A stretch of DNA of 30,798 nucleotides from Merdiplasma sp905207905 (lineage in GTDB: Bacteria > Bacillota > Clostridia > Lachnospirales > Lachnospiraceae): the NCBI GenBank assembly GCA_902475025.1, contig CABRXX010000030.1, forward strand, positions 1-30,798, in the 5' to 3' direction. The translations under genes were made by a program, and so were the position numbers. The notes below the pieces were generated by a model, which ran no database searches, was not told where the DNA came from, and saw only the letters and a list, made by a program, of their open reading frames with translations. Positions 14,567 to 23,019 of this stretch are shown here, piece by piece. Numbering within the stretch: position 1 is the stretch's first letter; each line of letters opens with the position of its first letter.

Positions 14567-15256
14567 CTATTTTCTTTCTTTGGCAATAATCAGAGAATAA
14601 TATCCTGCATTCTCAGGTATCTCATCTGCGCTCCCATAAATTTTTTCATTTTGCATCCCACAGTTTTCTACCATCATGACATCTTTCCCGCTTTCCAACA
14701 GTGCTTCCTTGACCTGTCCCATTCGTTTGCCGGATTTCATAAAGACAAAATTGCCGGGACGCTTTAATTCTTCTTCTGTAAAACCGTAAAAAGCCGGAAC
14801 GACATGGAGGGTCTCCTTTAGTTCCACCAGGGGAATATTGAGTCTGGCTGCGGCGGCACAGAATGAGGGAATCCCGCTCACCAGTCTGGTATCATAGCCC
14901 TTCTTTTCCAGTATCCGCTGAACATACAGGTACGTAGAATAAATGGTGGGATCTCCCAGGGTGAGAAACACCACATTTTTTCCCTGTATCAGATATTGCT
15001 CTAACTGATCAGCTGCTTTTTGGTGATTGTTCCGCAGCTCCTCTTTATCATGGGTCATAGGCATGGAAACAGGAATCAATTTCTTTTCTGCCAGTTCCGG
15101 CACTGCCTGTACGGCAATTTTGTAAGCCACAGAGGCTTCTGCCTCCTCCCCCGGCACAGCGATCACCTGGTTTTCTCTGATCAGCCGGACTGCTTTTAAG
15201 GTCATTAATTCCGGATCTCCCGGCCCCACTCCCACTCCGTATAAAATTCCGCTCAT
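14567..15256 (-). CDS. cobI: Precorrin-2/cobalt-factor II C20-methyltransferase
   Basis: This SAM-dependent enzyme methylates C20 of the corrin precursor in cobalamin synthesis (CobI/CbiL). The 229-residue protein has the tetrapyrrole methylase pattern: YGVGVGPGDPELMTLKAVR at the N-terminus, the LTLGDPTIYSTY motif near the middle, and GIPSFCAAAARLNIPL after it. The ATG at 15256 follows AAGGAGATAA. In anaerobes the CbiL version acting on cobalt-factor II is more likely. No other cobalamin gene is in the window, and there is no B12 riboswitch upstream; it may instead be expressed with the EF-G paralogue, whose stop is 157 bp upstream. Confidence 0.9.
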   Translation of the reverse strand: MSGILYGVGVGPGDPELMTLKAVRLIRENQVIAVPGEEAEASVAYKIAVQAVPELAEKKLIPVSMPMTHDKEELRNNHQKAADQLEQYLIQGKNVVFLTLGDPTIYSTYLYVQRILEKKGYDTRLVSGIPSFCAAAARLNIPLVELKETLHVVPAFYGFTEEELKRPGNFVFMKSGKRMGQVKEALLESGKDVMMVENCGMQNEKIYGSADEIPENAGYYSLIIAKERK

Positions 15257-15290
15257 TGTTATCTCCTTCTTTCACAAAATAAGGTTTTGC

Positions 15291-15350
15291 AACACGCCCT
15301 ATGGACAGCATCAGTGTCCACAGGGCAACACGCCCCATGGACACTGATGC
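15291..15350 (-). repeat. Inverted and direct repeats in the EF-G paralogue/cobI spacer
   Basis: GCATCAGTGTCCA (15308-15320) and its exact reverse complement (15338-15350) form a 13-bp stem; GGGC/GCCC in the loop can extend it. The 17-nt segments at 15291-15307 and 15327-15343 are direct repeats with one mismatch (AACACGCCCYATGGACA). In the cobI transcript the second stem arm (TGGACA) could alternatively pair with the TGTCCA just downstream (15307-15302), giving two competing folds. Confidence 0.7.
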
Positions 15351-15413
15351 AAGCCTCATCCCTTATAATAGAATATCTTTGAATATCTTTATTTCTTTCA
15401 GAAAAATATGGTA

Positions 15414-17492
15414 TTACTCCGCATTATCTGCTGCTCTGGCTGCGATTTCCTTATCCTGTACATCAGAGGGAGCCTGTTCATAGCGCGCAAACTCATAGGA
15501 GAAATCACCGCATCCTCCGGTCATGGAGCGCAGCTGGGTAGAATAGCCGTAAAGCTCAGACATGGGGATGTCCGCCTCTACGATGGTATTGCCGCTGTGA
15601 TCCGGATTCATTCCAAGGACACGGCCTCTTCGCTTATTCAGATCGCCCATTACATCTCCGGTAAATTTATCCGGAACCGTTACTTTCATGGAAGCGATGG
15701 GCTCTAAGAGCACCGGGCTGGCCTCCATAAAGCCTTTCTTGAAGGCCTGGCTGGCAGCAGTCTTAAATGCCATCTCAGAAGAGTCTACGGGATGATAGGA
15801 GCCATCGTAAAGCACAGCCTTAACACCGACTACCGGATATCCGGCCAGGGGGCCTTTCCCCACGGAATCCTGAATACCTTTTTCTACAGCCGGGAAATAG
15901 TTCTTGGGAACAGCTCCTCCCACAACCTCCTGTTCAAATACATAAGGAGTCTCCAGATCTCCGGATGCCTCAAAACGCATCTTAACGTGACCATACTGTC
16001 CATGTCCGCCGGACTGTTTTTTGTACTTGGAGTCCACATCGGATTTCTTACGGATGGTCTCCCGGAAAGCCACCTTGGGACGATCCAGAACTGCCTCTAC
16101 TTTATACTTTGTCAGCAGCTTGCTCACAATAATATCCAGATGCTGATCTCCCATTCCATAGATCAGAGTCTGACGATTTTCACTGTCATTCACAGCCTTC
16201 ATGGTAAGATCTTCCTGCATCATTTTTGCCAGAGCCTGGGAAATCTTATCCTCGTCTCCCTTATTCTTCGCGAAATATCTCTTATAAGTATACGGTGTGG
16301 AGACAGAAATTTTACCGTAGCGAATCGGTGTGGCCTTTGTAGCCAGAGTATCTCCTGTGGAAGCCTCCAGTTTACCGATGGCGCCCATATCTCCGGCCAT
16401 CAGCTCTTTCACCTCAACCGGTTTGCTTCCCTCAAACACATACAGTTTGCTGACGCGGAATTCTGTGTCTGTCTCTACATCAAACAGCGTATCATCCGAT
16501 TTGATCACGCCAGAAGCTACTTTTATCATGGAATACTTACCGATAAAGGGATCCACGATGGTCTTAAAGATAAAGGCAGATTTTGCTTTGGCGAAATCAT
16601 AGTCCGCTTCAAATACTTCATTGGTCTTTAAATTCAATCCTGCCATCTTTCGGTCATTGGGAGCCGGGAAGTAACTTAAGATGTCATCCAGCAGGATCAT
16701 GATGCCCTGAAGATTCAGGCTGGCGCCCATGGTAACCGGAACCAGAGAACATTCTGAAACATTACTCTTCAGTGCAGCGATGATCTCCATCTCAGAGAAT
16801 TCCTCACCGCCGAAATAACGATCCATAAATTCTTCGCTGGTTTCCGCTACTGCTTCCATCAGGATTTCTCTGTCCTTTTCCAGATAATCCTTCAAATAAT
16901 CAGGAATTTCGCACTCCACCTTATTCTGTTTGTCCACATACCGTCTTCCAGCCTGTTTTACTACATTTACATAACCTACATATTTCTCATTTTCACGGAT
17001 GGGAAGATGCAAAGGAGCAATTTTCTTTCCGTATAGTTCTTTCAGATCCTCAACGACCTTCCGATAGCTGGCATTGTCAAAATCCATATTGGATACATAG
17101 AACATACGGGGAAGTTTATATTTTTCACACAGATTCCAGGCCTTCTGAGTACCCACTTCCACTCCGTTCTTACCGTTTATTACAATCACAGCTGCATCCG
17201 CTGCTGCCACTGCTTCCTCTACTTCTCCTACGAAATCAAAGTATCCCGGGGTATCCAGCACATTAATCTTGGTATTTCCCCAAACAATGGGTACCATAGT
17301 CGTGTTGATGGAAAACTTTCTTTTCTGCTCCTCTTTATCGTAATCGCTGATGGTGGTTCCGTCTGTAATATTTCCCAGGCGGTTGGTAATGCCGGACACA
17401 TAAGCCATTGCCTCTACCAGACTGGTCTTTCCTGCGCCACCATGCCCTAATATAACAACATTGCGAATTTTATCCGTTGTGTAAACATTCAT
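15414..17492 (-). CDS. EF-G-like translation factor (EF-G2/FusA2 type, altered G motifs)
   Basis: A 692-residue EF-G paralogue with the five-domain outline of the family. G1 is GHGGAGKT (16-23) instead of AHIDAGKT. G3 is D80-T-P-G-Y84-F, where the catalytic His of classical EF-G is Tyr. G4 is S134-N-M-D137 in place of NKMD. Domain IV features are kept (GGHGQYGHV; YHPVDSSEMAFKTA). The Tyr at G3 is typical of the EF-G2 branch; Bacteroides EF-G2 is reported to work without GTPase activity. I start at ATG 17492, 9 nt after GGAGG; the ATG at 17501 abuts the ribosome binding site. The housekeeping fusA must lie elsewhere. Probably cotranscribed with cobI. Confidence 0.85.
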   Translation of the reverse strand: MNVYTTDKIRNVVILGHGGAGKTSLVEAMAYVSGITNRLGNITDGTTISDYDKEEQKRKFSINTTMVPIVWGNTKINVLDTPGYFDFVGEVEEAVAAADAAVIVINGKNGVEVGTQKAWNLCEKYKLPRMFYVSNMDFDNASYRKVVEDLKELYGKKIAPLHLPIRENEKYVGYVNVVKQAGRRYVDKQNKVECEIPDYLKDYLEKDREILMEAVAETSEEFMDRYFGGEEFSEMEIIAALKSNVSECSLVPVTMGASLNLQGIMILLDDILSYFPAPNDRKMAGLNLKTNEVFEADYDFAKAKSAFIFKTIVDPFIGKYSMIKVASGVIKSDDTLFDVETDTEFRVSKLYVFEGSKPVEVKELMAGDMGAIGKLEASTGDTLATKATPIRYGKISVSTPYTYKRYFAKNKGDEDKISQALAKMMQEDLTMKAVNDSENRQTLIYGMGDQHLDIIVSKLLTKYKVEAVLDRPKVAFRETIRKKSDVDSKYKKQSGGHGQYGHVKMRFEASGDLETPYVFEQEVVGGAVPKNYFPAVEKGIQDSVGKGPLAGYPVVGVKAVLYDGSYHPVDSSEMAFKTAASQAFKKGFMEASPVLLEPIASMKVTVPDKFTGDVMGDLNKRRGRVLGMNPDHSGNTIVEADIPMSELYGYSTQLRSMTGGCGDFSYEFARYEQAPSDVQDKEIAARAADNAE

Positions 17493-17544
17493 ACTCTTCA
17501 TCCTCCAATACTAGTTTTAATGAATGGTTTTCCCACATGGATAC

Positions 17545-17573
17545 ATTGTACTAAAATCACAATAAAAATGCAA
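17545..17573 (-). promoter_or_regulatory. Promoter of the EF-G paralogue
   Basis: On the minus strand TTGCAT (17573-17568), a 17-nt spacer and TACAAT (17550-17545) match sigma-A consensus well, about 50 bp before the start codon. Confidence 0.65.
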
Positions 17574-17661
17574 GTCTTTTATGTATAATGGACAAAGTTA
17601 TTTTCTGACTATTCTGATAATAGTTTTGGTAATTATCTATTTAAAGTATTAAAGTATTCGG

Positions 17662-17690
17662 TTGACAGCCAGAAAAAATCAGTGTAGAAT
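17662..17690 (+). promoter_or_regulatory. Promoter of the tyrA-aroA operon
   Basis: A perfect TTGACA (17662-17667), a 17-nt spacer and TAGAAT (17685-17690) lie 75 bp before tyrA. I see no T-box or attenuator in the short leader. Confidence 0.75.
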
Positions 17691-17765
17691 GAGGAAAGAT
17701 TTTCTTGTATCCCAGAATAGGGTGTCAAAAATCCTGATGAAAAAACTTTACAGGAATGATGAGCT

Positions 17766-18872
17766 ATGAAAAAAATAACTTACGGATTTATCGGCCTGGG
17801 GCTCATTGGCGGTTCCCTGGCAAAAGCGCTGAAAAAACAAGACAAAAACTGTACTATAATTGGTTATACAAGGACAGCTGCCACAGCCCAGAGCGCCTTG
17901 CAGGAAGGGGTTCTGGACGTTGTCTGCAGCTCACCGAAAGATCCTGCATTCAGAGCCTGCAGCTATATTTTTCTGTGTGCCCCTGTGGGCAACAATATAA
18001 TGGCGCTGGAACAGTTAAAGGAGGTACTCTCTCCGAACTGTGTTTTGACGGATGTAGGGAGTGTAAAGACCAATATTCACGAAGCTGTGCAGCGTCTTGG
18101 GCTGGAACGGCAGTTTATCGGCGGCCATCCCATGACCGGATCTGAAAAAACTGGATTTGAACATGCTGTTCCCCACCTTTTTGAAAATGCCTATTATATT
18201 CTCACACCTTCTGACCAGGTGCCCAAAGACTGGGTAGAACGTTTTTATCTGCTGGTCTCTTCTCTGGGCGCGCTGCCTCTGGTGCTGAATTATCAGGAAC
18301 ACGATTATATCACTGCAGCAGTAAGCCATCTGCCCCATGTGATCGCAGCGTCCCTGGTGAATACGGTTCACAATCTAGATTCAAAAGAAGAGCATATGAA
18401 ACTGATCGCCGCCGGCGGATTTAAAGATATTACCCGCATCGCCTCCTCTTCCCCGGAGATGTGGGAACAGATCTGTCTGTACAACCACCATAATATTTCT
18501 CAGGTAATGGATGAATTTATCCGTCTTCTCACCTGTGCCAGGGAACAGATGAACTGCCAGGATGGATCTGCTATTCACAAAATGTTTGAGGAATCCCGGG
18601 AGTATCGAAATTCTTTCTCCTCCGCATCTCTTGGCACCATCAAAAAGACCTACCGGATCCACTGCGATATTATTGACGAATCCGGCGCCATTGCCACTAT
18701 CGCCACCACCCTGGCAGTCAATGGCATTTCGATTAAAAATATCGGAATTGTTCACAATCGGGAATTTGAAGAAGGGGTTCTTAGAATTGAATTTTATGAA
18801 GAAGAACCCAGTAAAAAGGCGGCAGAGATTTTGAGACAGCACCGGTATCAGGTCTGGGAAAATAATAACTAA
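17766..18872 (+). CDS. tyrA: Prephenate dehydrogenase with C-terminal ACT domain
   Basis: TyrA oxidatively decarboxylates prephenate to 4-hydroxyphenylpyruvate in tyrosine synthesis. The Rossmann motif GLGLIGGS is at residues 10-17. Family motifs follow: GSVKTNIHEA, GGHPMTGSEKTGF and SHLPHVIA, whose histidine is the conserved catalytic one. Residues about 296-365 form an ACT domain (HCDIIDESGAIATIATTLAVN in outline), suggesting feedback control by tyrosine. The ribosome binding site is modest (AGGA 10 nt before the ATG). aroA begins 15 nt after its stop, so the two are one operon. Length is 368 residues, normal for the ACT-containing form. Confidence 0.95.
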   Translation: MKKITYGFIGLGLIGGSLAKALKKQDKNCTIIGYTRTAATAQSALQEGVLDVVCSSPKDPAFRACSYIFLCAPVGNNIMALEQLKEVLSPNCVLTDVGSVKTNIHEAVQRLGLERQFIGGHPMTGSEKTGFEHAVPHLFENAYYILTPSDQVPKDWVERFYLLVSSLGALPLVLNYQEHDYITAAVSHLPHVIAASLVNTVHNLDSKEEHMKLIAAGGFKDITRIASSSPEMWEQICLYNHHNISQVMDEFIRLLTCAREQMNCQDGSAIHKMFEESREYRNSFSSASLGTIKKTYRIHCDIIDESGAIATIATTLAVNGISIKNIGIVHNREFEEGVLRIEFYEEEPSKKAAEILRQHRYQVWENNN

Positions 18873-18887
18873 AAGGAGTACTTCTTT

Positions 18888-20162
18888 ATGGAATTTATAG
18901 AACTAAAAAAATCAGCTCCTTTGCATGGAGAACTTTCCGTACCGGGAGACAAATCCATCTCTCACCGGGCGGTGATGTTGGGATCTCTGGCGAAAGGAAC
19001 TACTAGAATTACAAATTTTCTTCAGGGAGCGGACTGTCTCTCCACGATCTCCTGCTTTCAGCAGATGGGAATCAAAATCGAACACGCCGGGGAGGAGATT
19101 CTGGTTCACGGAAAGGGACTGCACGGCCTCTCTAGGCCAAAACAGATTCTGGATGTGGGAAACAGCGGAACCACCACCAGGCTGTTATCAGGCATTCTGG
19201 CCGGCCAGACTTTTTCTTCTGGCATCACCGGTGATGCCTCCATTCAGAAGCGCCCCATGAACCGGATCTTAGTTCCATTGACTGCCATGGGTGCAAACAT
19301 TTCCAGTATCAAAGGAAACGGCTGCGCTCCCCTTGCCATTGGCAGTCATGCGGGAGGGGCCTTAAAAGCCATTAACTATAGATCTCCGGTGGCTTCCGCA
19401 CAGGTGAAACTTTACGCGGATGGTTGTACCAGTGTCACAGAACCGGCTTTATCCAGGAATCACACAGAACGGATGCTGACCCATTTTGGCGCAAAAGTAC
19501 GCATTCAGGGAAAACAGGCGGCTGTGGAGCCGGAACCTTCCATGGAAGCCAGGGAGATTCTGGTGCCTGGAGATATCTCTTCCGCTGCCTACTTTATTGC
19601 CGCTGCTCTTCTAATACCCGGATCTGAGCTTCTGATCAAAAATGTAGGCACAAATCCGACCAGAGATGGGATGCTCAGGGTCTGTGAAGCCATGGGGGCA
19701 GATATTACCTATTTAAATGCAAACTGCGGCAGCGGGGAACCAACAGCGGATCTTCTGGTAAAATACAGCCCTTTGAAGGCCACTGTAATCCAGGGAGAAC
19801 TGATTCCTTCGCTCATTGATGAGATTCCCATTCTGTCTGTGATGGCTGCCTGCGCAGAGGGAACTACCATAATCCGGGATGCAAAAGAGCTGAGGGTAAA
19901 AGAATCTGACCGGATCCAGACCATCACAGAGAATCTCTCCAAAATGGGTGCAAAAGTTTTCCCTACAGAGGACGGAATGATCATTGAGGGCGGCGCGTCT
20001 CTTCATGGCGCTTGGATCCACAGTCATTTGGACCACCGCATTGCCATGAGCTTTTCCGTGGCAGGTCTTGTAGCCGAGGGTACCACCAGGATTTTGGATG
20101 CGGACTGCGTTTCCATTTCCTATCCCCAATTTTATCAAAATCTTGTCTCACTTCAAAATTGA
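18888..20162 (+). CDS. aroA: 3-phosphoshikimate 1-carboxyvinyltransferase (EPSP synthase)
   Basis: AroA joins shikimate 3-phosphate and PEP to give EPSP. The 424-residue protein has the expected motifs: GDKSISHRAVMLGSLAKGTT, VGNSGTTTRLLSGILAGQ, the RPMNR motif in QKRPMNRIL, RVKESDRI, and LDHRIAMSFSVAG. The RPMxR and GNSGTTTR forms are those of class II EPSP synthases, common in Firmicutes; this class is known to be less sensitive to PEP-competitive inhibition than class I. The ATG follows AAAGGAG. It is second in the tyrA-aroA operon. Beyond its stop (20163-20226) the only notable string is GCTGCAAAATAC at 20170; I see no clear terminator there. Confidence 0.96.
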   Translation: MEFIELKKSAPLHGELSVPGDKSISHRAVMLGSLAKGTTRITNFLQGADCLSTISCFQQMGIKIEHAGEEILVHGKGLHGLSRPKQILDVGNSGTTTRLLSGILAGQTFSSGITGDASIQKRPMNRILVPLTAMGANISSIKGNGCAPLAIGSHAGGALKAINYRSPVASAQVKLYADGCTSVTEPALSRNHTERMLTHFGAKVRIQGKQAAVEPEPSMEAREILVPGDISSAAYFIAAALLIPGSELLIKNVGTNPTRDGMLRVCEAMGADITYLNANCGSGEPTADLLVKYSPLKATVIQGELIPSLIDEIPILSVMAACAEGTTIIRDAKELRVKESDRIQTITENLSKMGAKVFPTEDGMIIEGGASLHGAWIHSHLDHRIAMSFSVAGLVAEGTTRILDADCVSISYPQFYQNLVSLQN

Positions 20163-20226
20163 TAGGGATGCTGCAAAATACCAAGTCCCGTTACACAAAA
20201 GATTCATTCAAAATAGCAGGTTATGA

Positions 20227-21183
20227 TCAATACATCTTTACACGATCCACCAGATGCTCCAATTTTTCTTTGGAAAAATAATGCCTCAGATTCTCGGCAC
20301 AATAGTCAGAGATAATTTCCAGGGTGACAGGGATATGAAAATCTCCTGCCACATGAGGCATAATATAGACATTGGGAGCATCCCAAAGACGATGATCAGC
20401 CGGAAGCGGTTCCGGCTCTGTCACATCCAGGGCTGCTCCTGCGATCTCTCCGGTTTTCAACGCGTGATAAAGTGCATCTGGGTCAATGGCACTTCCCCTT
20501 CCCATATTTACCACATAGGCAGAAGGTTTCATCAGTGCAAACTCTTCTTTTCCCAGAAGATGGATAGTATTTGGCGTCTCAGGAAGAATGTTGGCCACCA
20601 CATCTGCCCGTTTTAAGGAGTCTGGAAGATCATCCAGGGTATGCAGCTCATCGACACCCTCCGGCAAGTCTCCTACCCGGCTTTTAATGCCAATGATATA
20701 GCTCCCCATGGCCTTCATCCTTCTGGCATAGGCCAGCCCAATATTTCCCAATCCTAAAATTACCACCGTTGCCCCCCATGGAGACATAGCATCCCCCTCA
20801 TCCCTCCAAAGATGCTGCTTCTGATTATCATAATAGCGGTACAGCTTCTTGAACATCGCCATGGTTGCAGCTACCATATTTTCTGACACGGAAATATCAT
20901 AGGCTCCGGAAGCATTGGTTAAAAGTACTTCCCGCTTCAGTACTCCCGGTTCGCAGTAGGTATTCGCACCGGCGCTGTTTAACTGCAGCCATTTCAGCTG
21001 AGAGGCTGAACGCAGCTGTTCTGCAGAAACATTTCCCATGATTACTTCCGCCTCCTGCAGTTGTTCTTTTGTCACCTCTGATTTAGAGACAAACAAAAAT
21101 TTTGCCTCCGGAGCTGTCTTTCGAAGTTTTTCCTTTTGTTTTTCTGTAAAAGGGATCGTAACCAAAACAATTCCTTTGTTCAT
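20227..21183 (-). CDS. D-2-hydroxyacid dehydrogenase
   Basis: An NAD(P)-dependent dehydrogenase that reduces 2-oxoacids to D-2-hydroxyacids. The cofactor motif is VILGLGNIG, and the catalytic triad is visible: Arg in NMGRGSAID, Glu in DVTEPEPLP and His in MPHVAGDF. The usual acidic residue after the second Rossmann strand is absent (YIIGIKSRVG), which leans toward NADP. Start ATG 21183 is preferred; ATG 21195 abuts the AAAGG ribosome binding site. It lies 90 bp after trpZ on the same strand with no terminator between them, so it may share the Trp-controlled transcript. Substrate unknown; an aromatic 2-oxoacid is a guess from context. Confidence 0.85.
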   Translation of the reverse strand: MNKGIVLVTIPFTEKQKEKLRKTAPEAKFLFVSKSEVTKEQLQEAEVIMGNVSAEQLRSASQLKWLQLNSAGANTYCEPGVLKREVLLTNASGAYDISVSENMVAATMAMFKKLYRYYDNQKQHLWRDEGDAMSPWGATVVILGLGNIGLAYARRMKAMGSYIIGIKSRVGDLPEGVDELHTLDDLPDSLKRADVVANILPETPNTIHLLGKEEFALMKPSAYVVNMGRGSAIDPDALYHALKTGEIAGAALDVTEPEPLPADHRLWDAPNVYIMPHVAGDFHIPVTLEIISDYCAENLRHYFSKEKLEHLVDRVKMY

Positions 21184-21273
21184 ATAAACTGCCATCCTTT
21201 CTTTTCTCTTTCTTATTTGGCCTCTCTTCTGTGTTCTTTTACCAGGATGCTGACTGTCCAGGGGCTTTCATGC

Positions 21274-22047
21274 CTAATTTCCACTCTCTACGCTAATGGC
21301 ATTAAAGATACCCAACACATCTTCTACTTTCGTGGCAGCCTTTTCTTGTCCCTTGCAATCCAGCACTGCTTTTCCTTCATGCATCATAATCATCCGATTT
21401 CCATATTCTACGGCGTAGCGCAGATTGTGAGTAACCATGATGGCAGTAAGATGCTTTTCCTGAACCAGACGATTGGTAAGTTCCATATTTATCTCCGCTG
21501 TCTTGGGATCCAATGCAGCAGTGTGTTCATCTAAAATGAGAAAGTCTATGGGTGTCATGGTAGACATCAGCAGGGATAAGGCCTGTCGCTGTCCGCCTGA
21601 GAGGGATCCCACTTTTACGTGAAGCTTATCTTCCAGACCCAGATTCAGCAAGGACAACTGTTCCCGATAAAAGTCTACCTTTTTTTTCTGAATCCCTCGC
21701 CTAAGATCGTAAGCCTTCCCCTTGTGATCCGCAATGCTTAAATTTTCCAATATGGTCATGCTGGGGCAGGTTCCCATAGCAGGATTTTGAAAAACCCGTC
21801 CGATCTTTTCCAATCGTTTATATTCTTTCATGCGGGTAATATCCCTGCTGTTTAGCAAGATAGACCCGCTGTCAATATCAATGCTTCCGCAGATAATATT
21901 CAGCAAAGAGGTTTTCCCAGAACCATTGCTGCCTACTACGGAAATAAATTCTCCATCCTGGATGCTCAGATTAAAATCCTGAAACAAGCACATCTCATTG
22001 ACTGTACCTACGTTGTAGTATTTAGAAATATGTTTTAATTCAAGCAT
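21274..22047 (-). CDS. trpZ: ABC transporter ATP-binding protein of a tryptophan-type system
   Basis: A 257-residue ABC ATPase with Walker A GSNGSGKT, signature LSGGQRQALSLL, Walker B FLILDEHTAALDP and the H-loop VTHN. The DEHTAALD form is characteristic of the ATPases that pair with ABC_sub_bind-type binding proteins. Its ATG overlaps the trpY stop by 8 bp, with AAGGTG as ribosome binding site, so it is coupled. Together with trpY and trpX it forms an uptake system. Tryptophan specificity is inferred from the UGG specifier of the T-box in front of the operon, not from this protein. Confidence 0.85.
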   Translation of the reverse strand: MLELKHISKYYNVGTVNEMCLFQDFNLSIQDGEFISVVGSNGSGKTSLLNIICGSIDIDSGSILLNSRDITRMKEYKRLEKIGRVFQNPAMGTCPSMTILENLSIADHKGKAYDLRRGIQKKKVDFYREQLSLLNLGLEDKLHVKVGSLSGGQRQALSLLMSTMTPIDFLILDEHTAALDPKTAEINMELTNRLVQEKHLTAIMVTHNLRYAVEYGNRMIMMHEGKAVLDCKGQEKAATKVEDVLGIFNAISVESGN

Positions 22048-22924
22048 TGGTTTTCACCTTCCTTTTCCGATCCCGTCCCAGCACCAGAATGATCAGAAAC
22101 AATGCTGCGGTAATAAACTTCAGATCTGTTGACTCAAAACCCAGCTTAATGGCCAGGGCCACGCAGCCCTTATATAGAACAGAGCCGATGATCACGCTGG
22201 AGGTTACTCGGAGAAATGTAATTCGTTTAAAGAGACTGGTGCCAATGATTACACTGGCCAGACCGATGACTACAGTTCCGGTTCCCATGGAGGCATCATA
22301 GAAACGCTGCTGCTGTGCAAAAATGCAGCCGCTTAAGGCTACCAGGCCATTGGCAATGGAAAGGCCTATGATCTTTACTGTGCCTTTATCTACCGCCATG
22401 GCAGTCACCAAAGCCTCGTTGTCTCCCACTGCCCGAAGAATATATCCGGATTTCGTGGAGAGATACCAGTCAAGAAGATATTTTACCAGTATAGTGATCG
22501 CCAGCATGATCAGCACAACGTCAAACTTCTGAAGTCCCTGAGGAATCAGTCTGGCCACCAGATCATTTTCAAAAATTGTAGTTTTATTATAAATAGGAAG
22601 ATTCGCCCGCCCGGCCACTCTTAAATGTACAGTGTAGAGAGCGGTCATCATCACGATCCCGGAAAGCAGATCCCGCACCTTCAGCTTTACATGGATCAGA
22701 CCAGTGCAAATTCCAGCCAATGCTCCTGCCAGAAAGCAGATCGGCAAGGTCAGCAGAGGATTCAGATCTCTGCTGATCATAGCCCCTGCAATAGCCGCCC
22801 CCAGTGGAAAACTTCCGTCCACTGTTAAATCTGGAAAATCCAGTATTTTATAAGTGATATAAACTCCCAGAGCCATAATTGCATAGATCAGGCCCTGCTC
22901 CAGTACGCTGAGTAAAAGTGTCAC
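22040..22924 (-). CDS. trpY: ABC transporter permease of a tryptophan-type system
   Basis: A 294-residue membrane protein of the branched-chain-type permease family (LivH-like fold), with about eight hydrophobic segments. It begins LLLSVLEQGLIYAIMALGVYITYK and contains the conserved DFPDLTVDGSFPLGAA segment seen in permeases paired with ABC_sub_bind proteins. The start is GTG at 22924, 8 nt after GGAGG; a TTG at 22939 lies inside that ribosome binding site and is rejected. It follows trpX by 95 nt and overlaps trpZ. Confidence 0.85.
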   Translation of the reverse strand: MTLLLSVLEQGLIYAIMALGVYITYKILDFPDLTVDGSFPLGAAIAGAMISRDLNPLLTLPICFLAGALAGICTGLIHVKLKVRDLLSGIVMMTALYTVHLRVAGRANLPIYNKTTIFENDLVARLIPQGLQKFDVVLIMLAITILVKYLLDWYLSTKSGYILRAVGDNEALVTAMAVDKGTVKIIGLSIANGLVALSGCIFAQQQRFYDASMGTGTVVIGLASVIIGTSLFKRITFLRVTSSVIIGSVLYKGCVALAIKLGFESTDLKFITAALFLIILVLGRDRKRKVKTNA

Positions 22925-23019
22925 CTTTTTTTCCTCCAAACATTTCTCTTCTCTTATTTTTATGGGACTGTGCTCATCCAGATTCCAGTACCATCACACC
23001 TGTGTTTGCCCTTAGATTT

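Noticed and set aside
15257..15413. Cobalamin riboswitch upstream of cobI
   Set aside because: The spacer has repeats but no B12-box-like sequence and is too short for the full riboswitch fold.
15792..16631. 279-codon plus-strand open frame
   Set aside because: Antisense to the EF-G paralogue; no motif or ribosome binding site.
22925..22939. TTG start for trpY
   Set aside because: It lies within the GGAGG ribosome binding site that serves the GTG at 22924.
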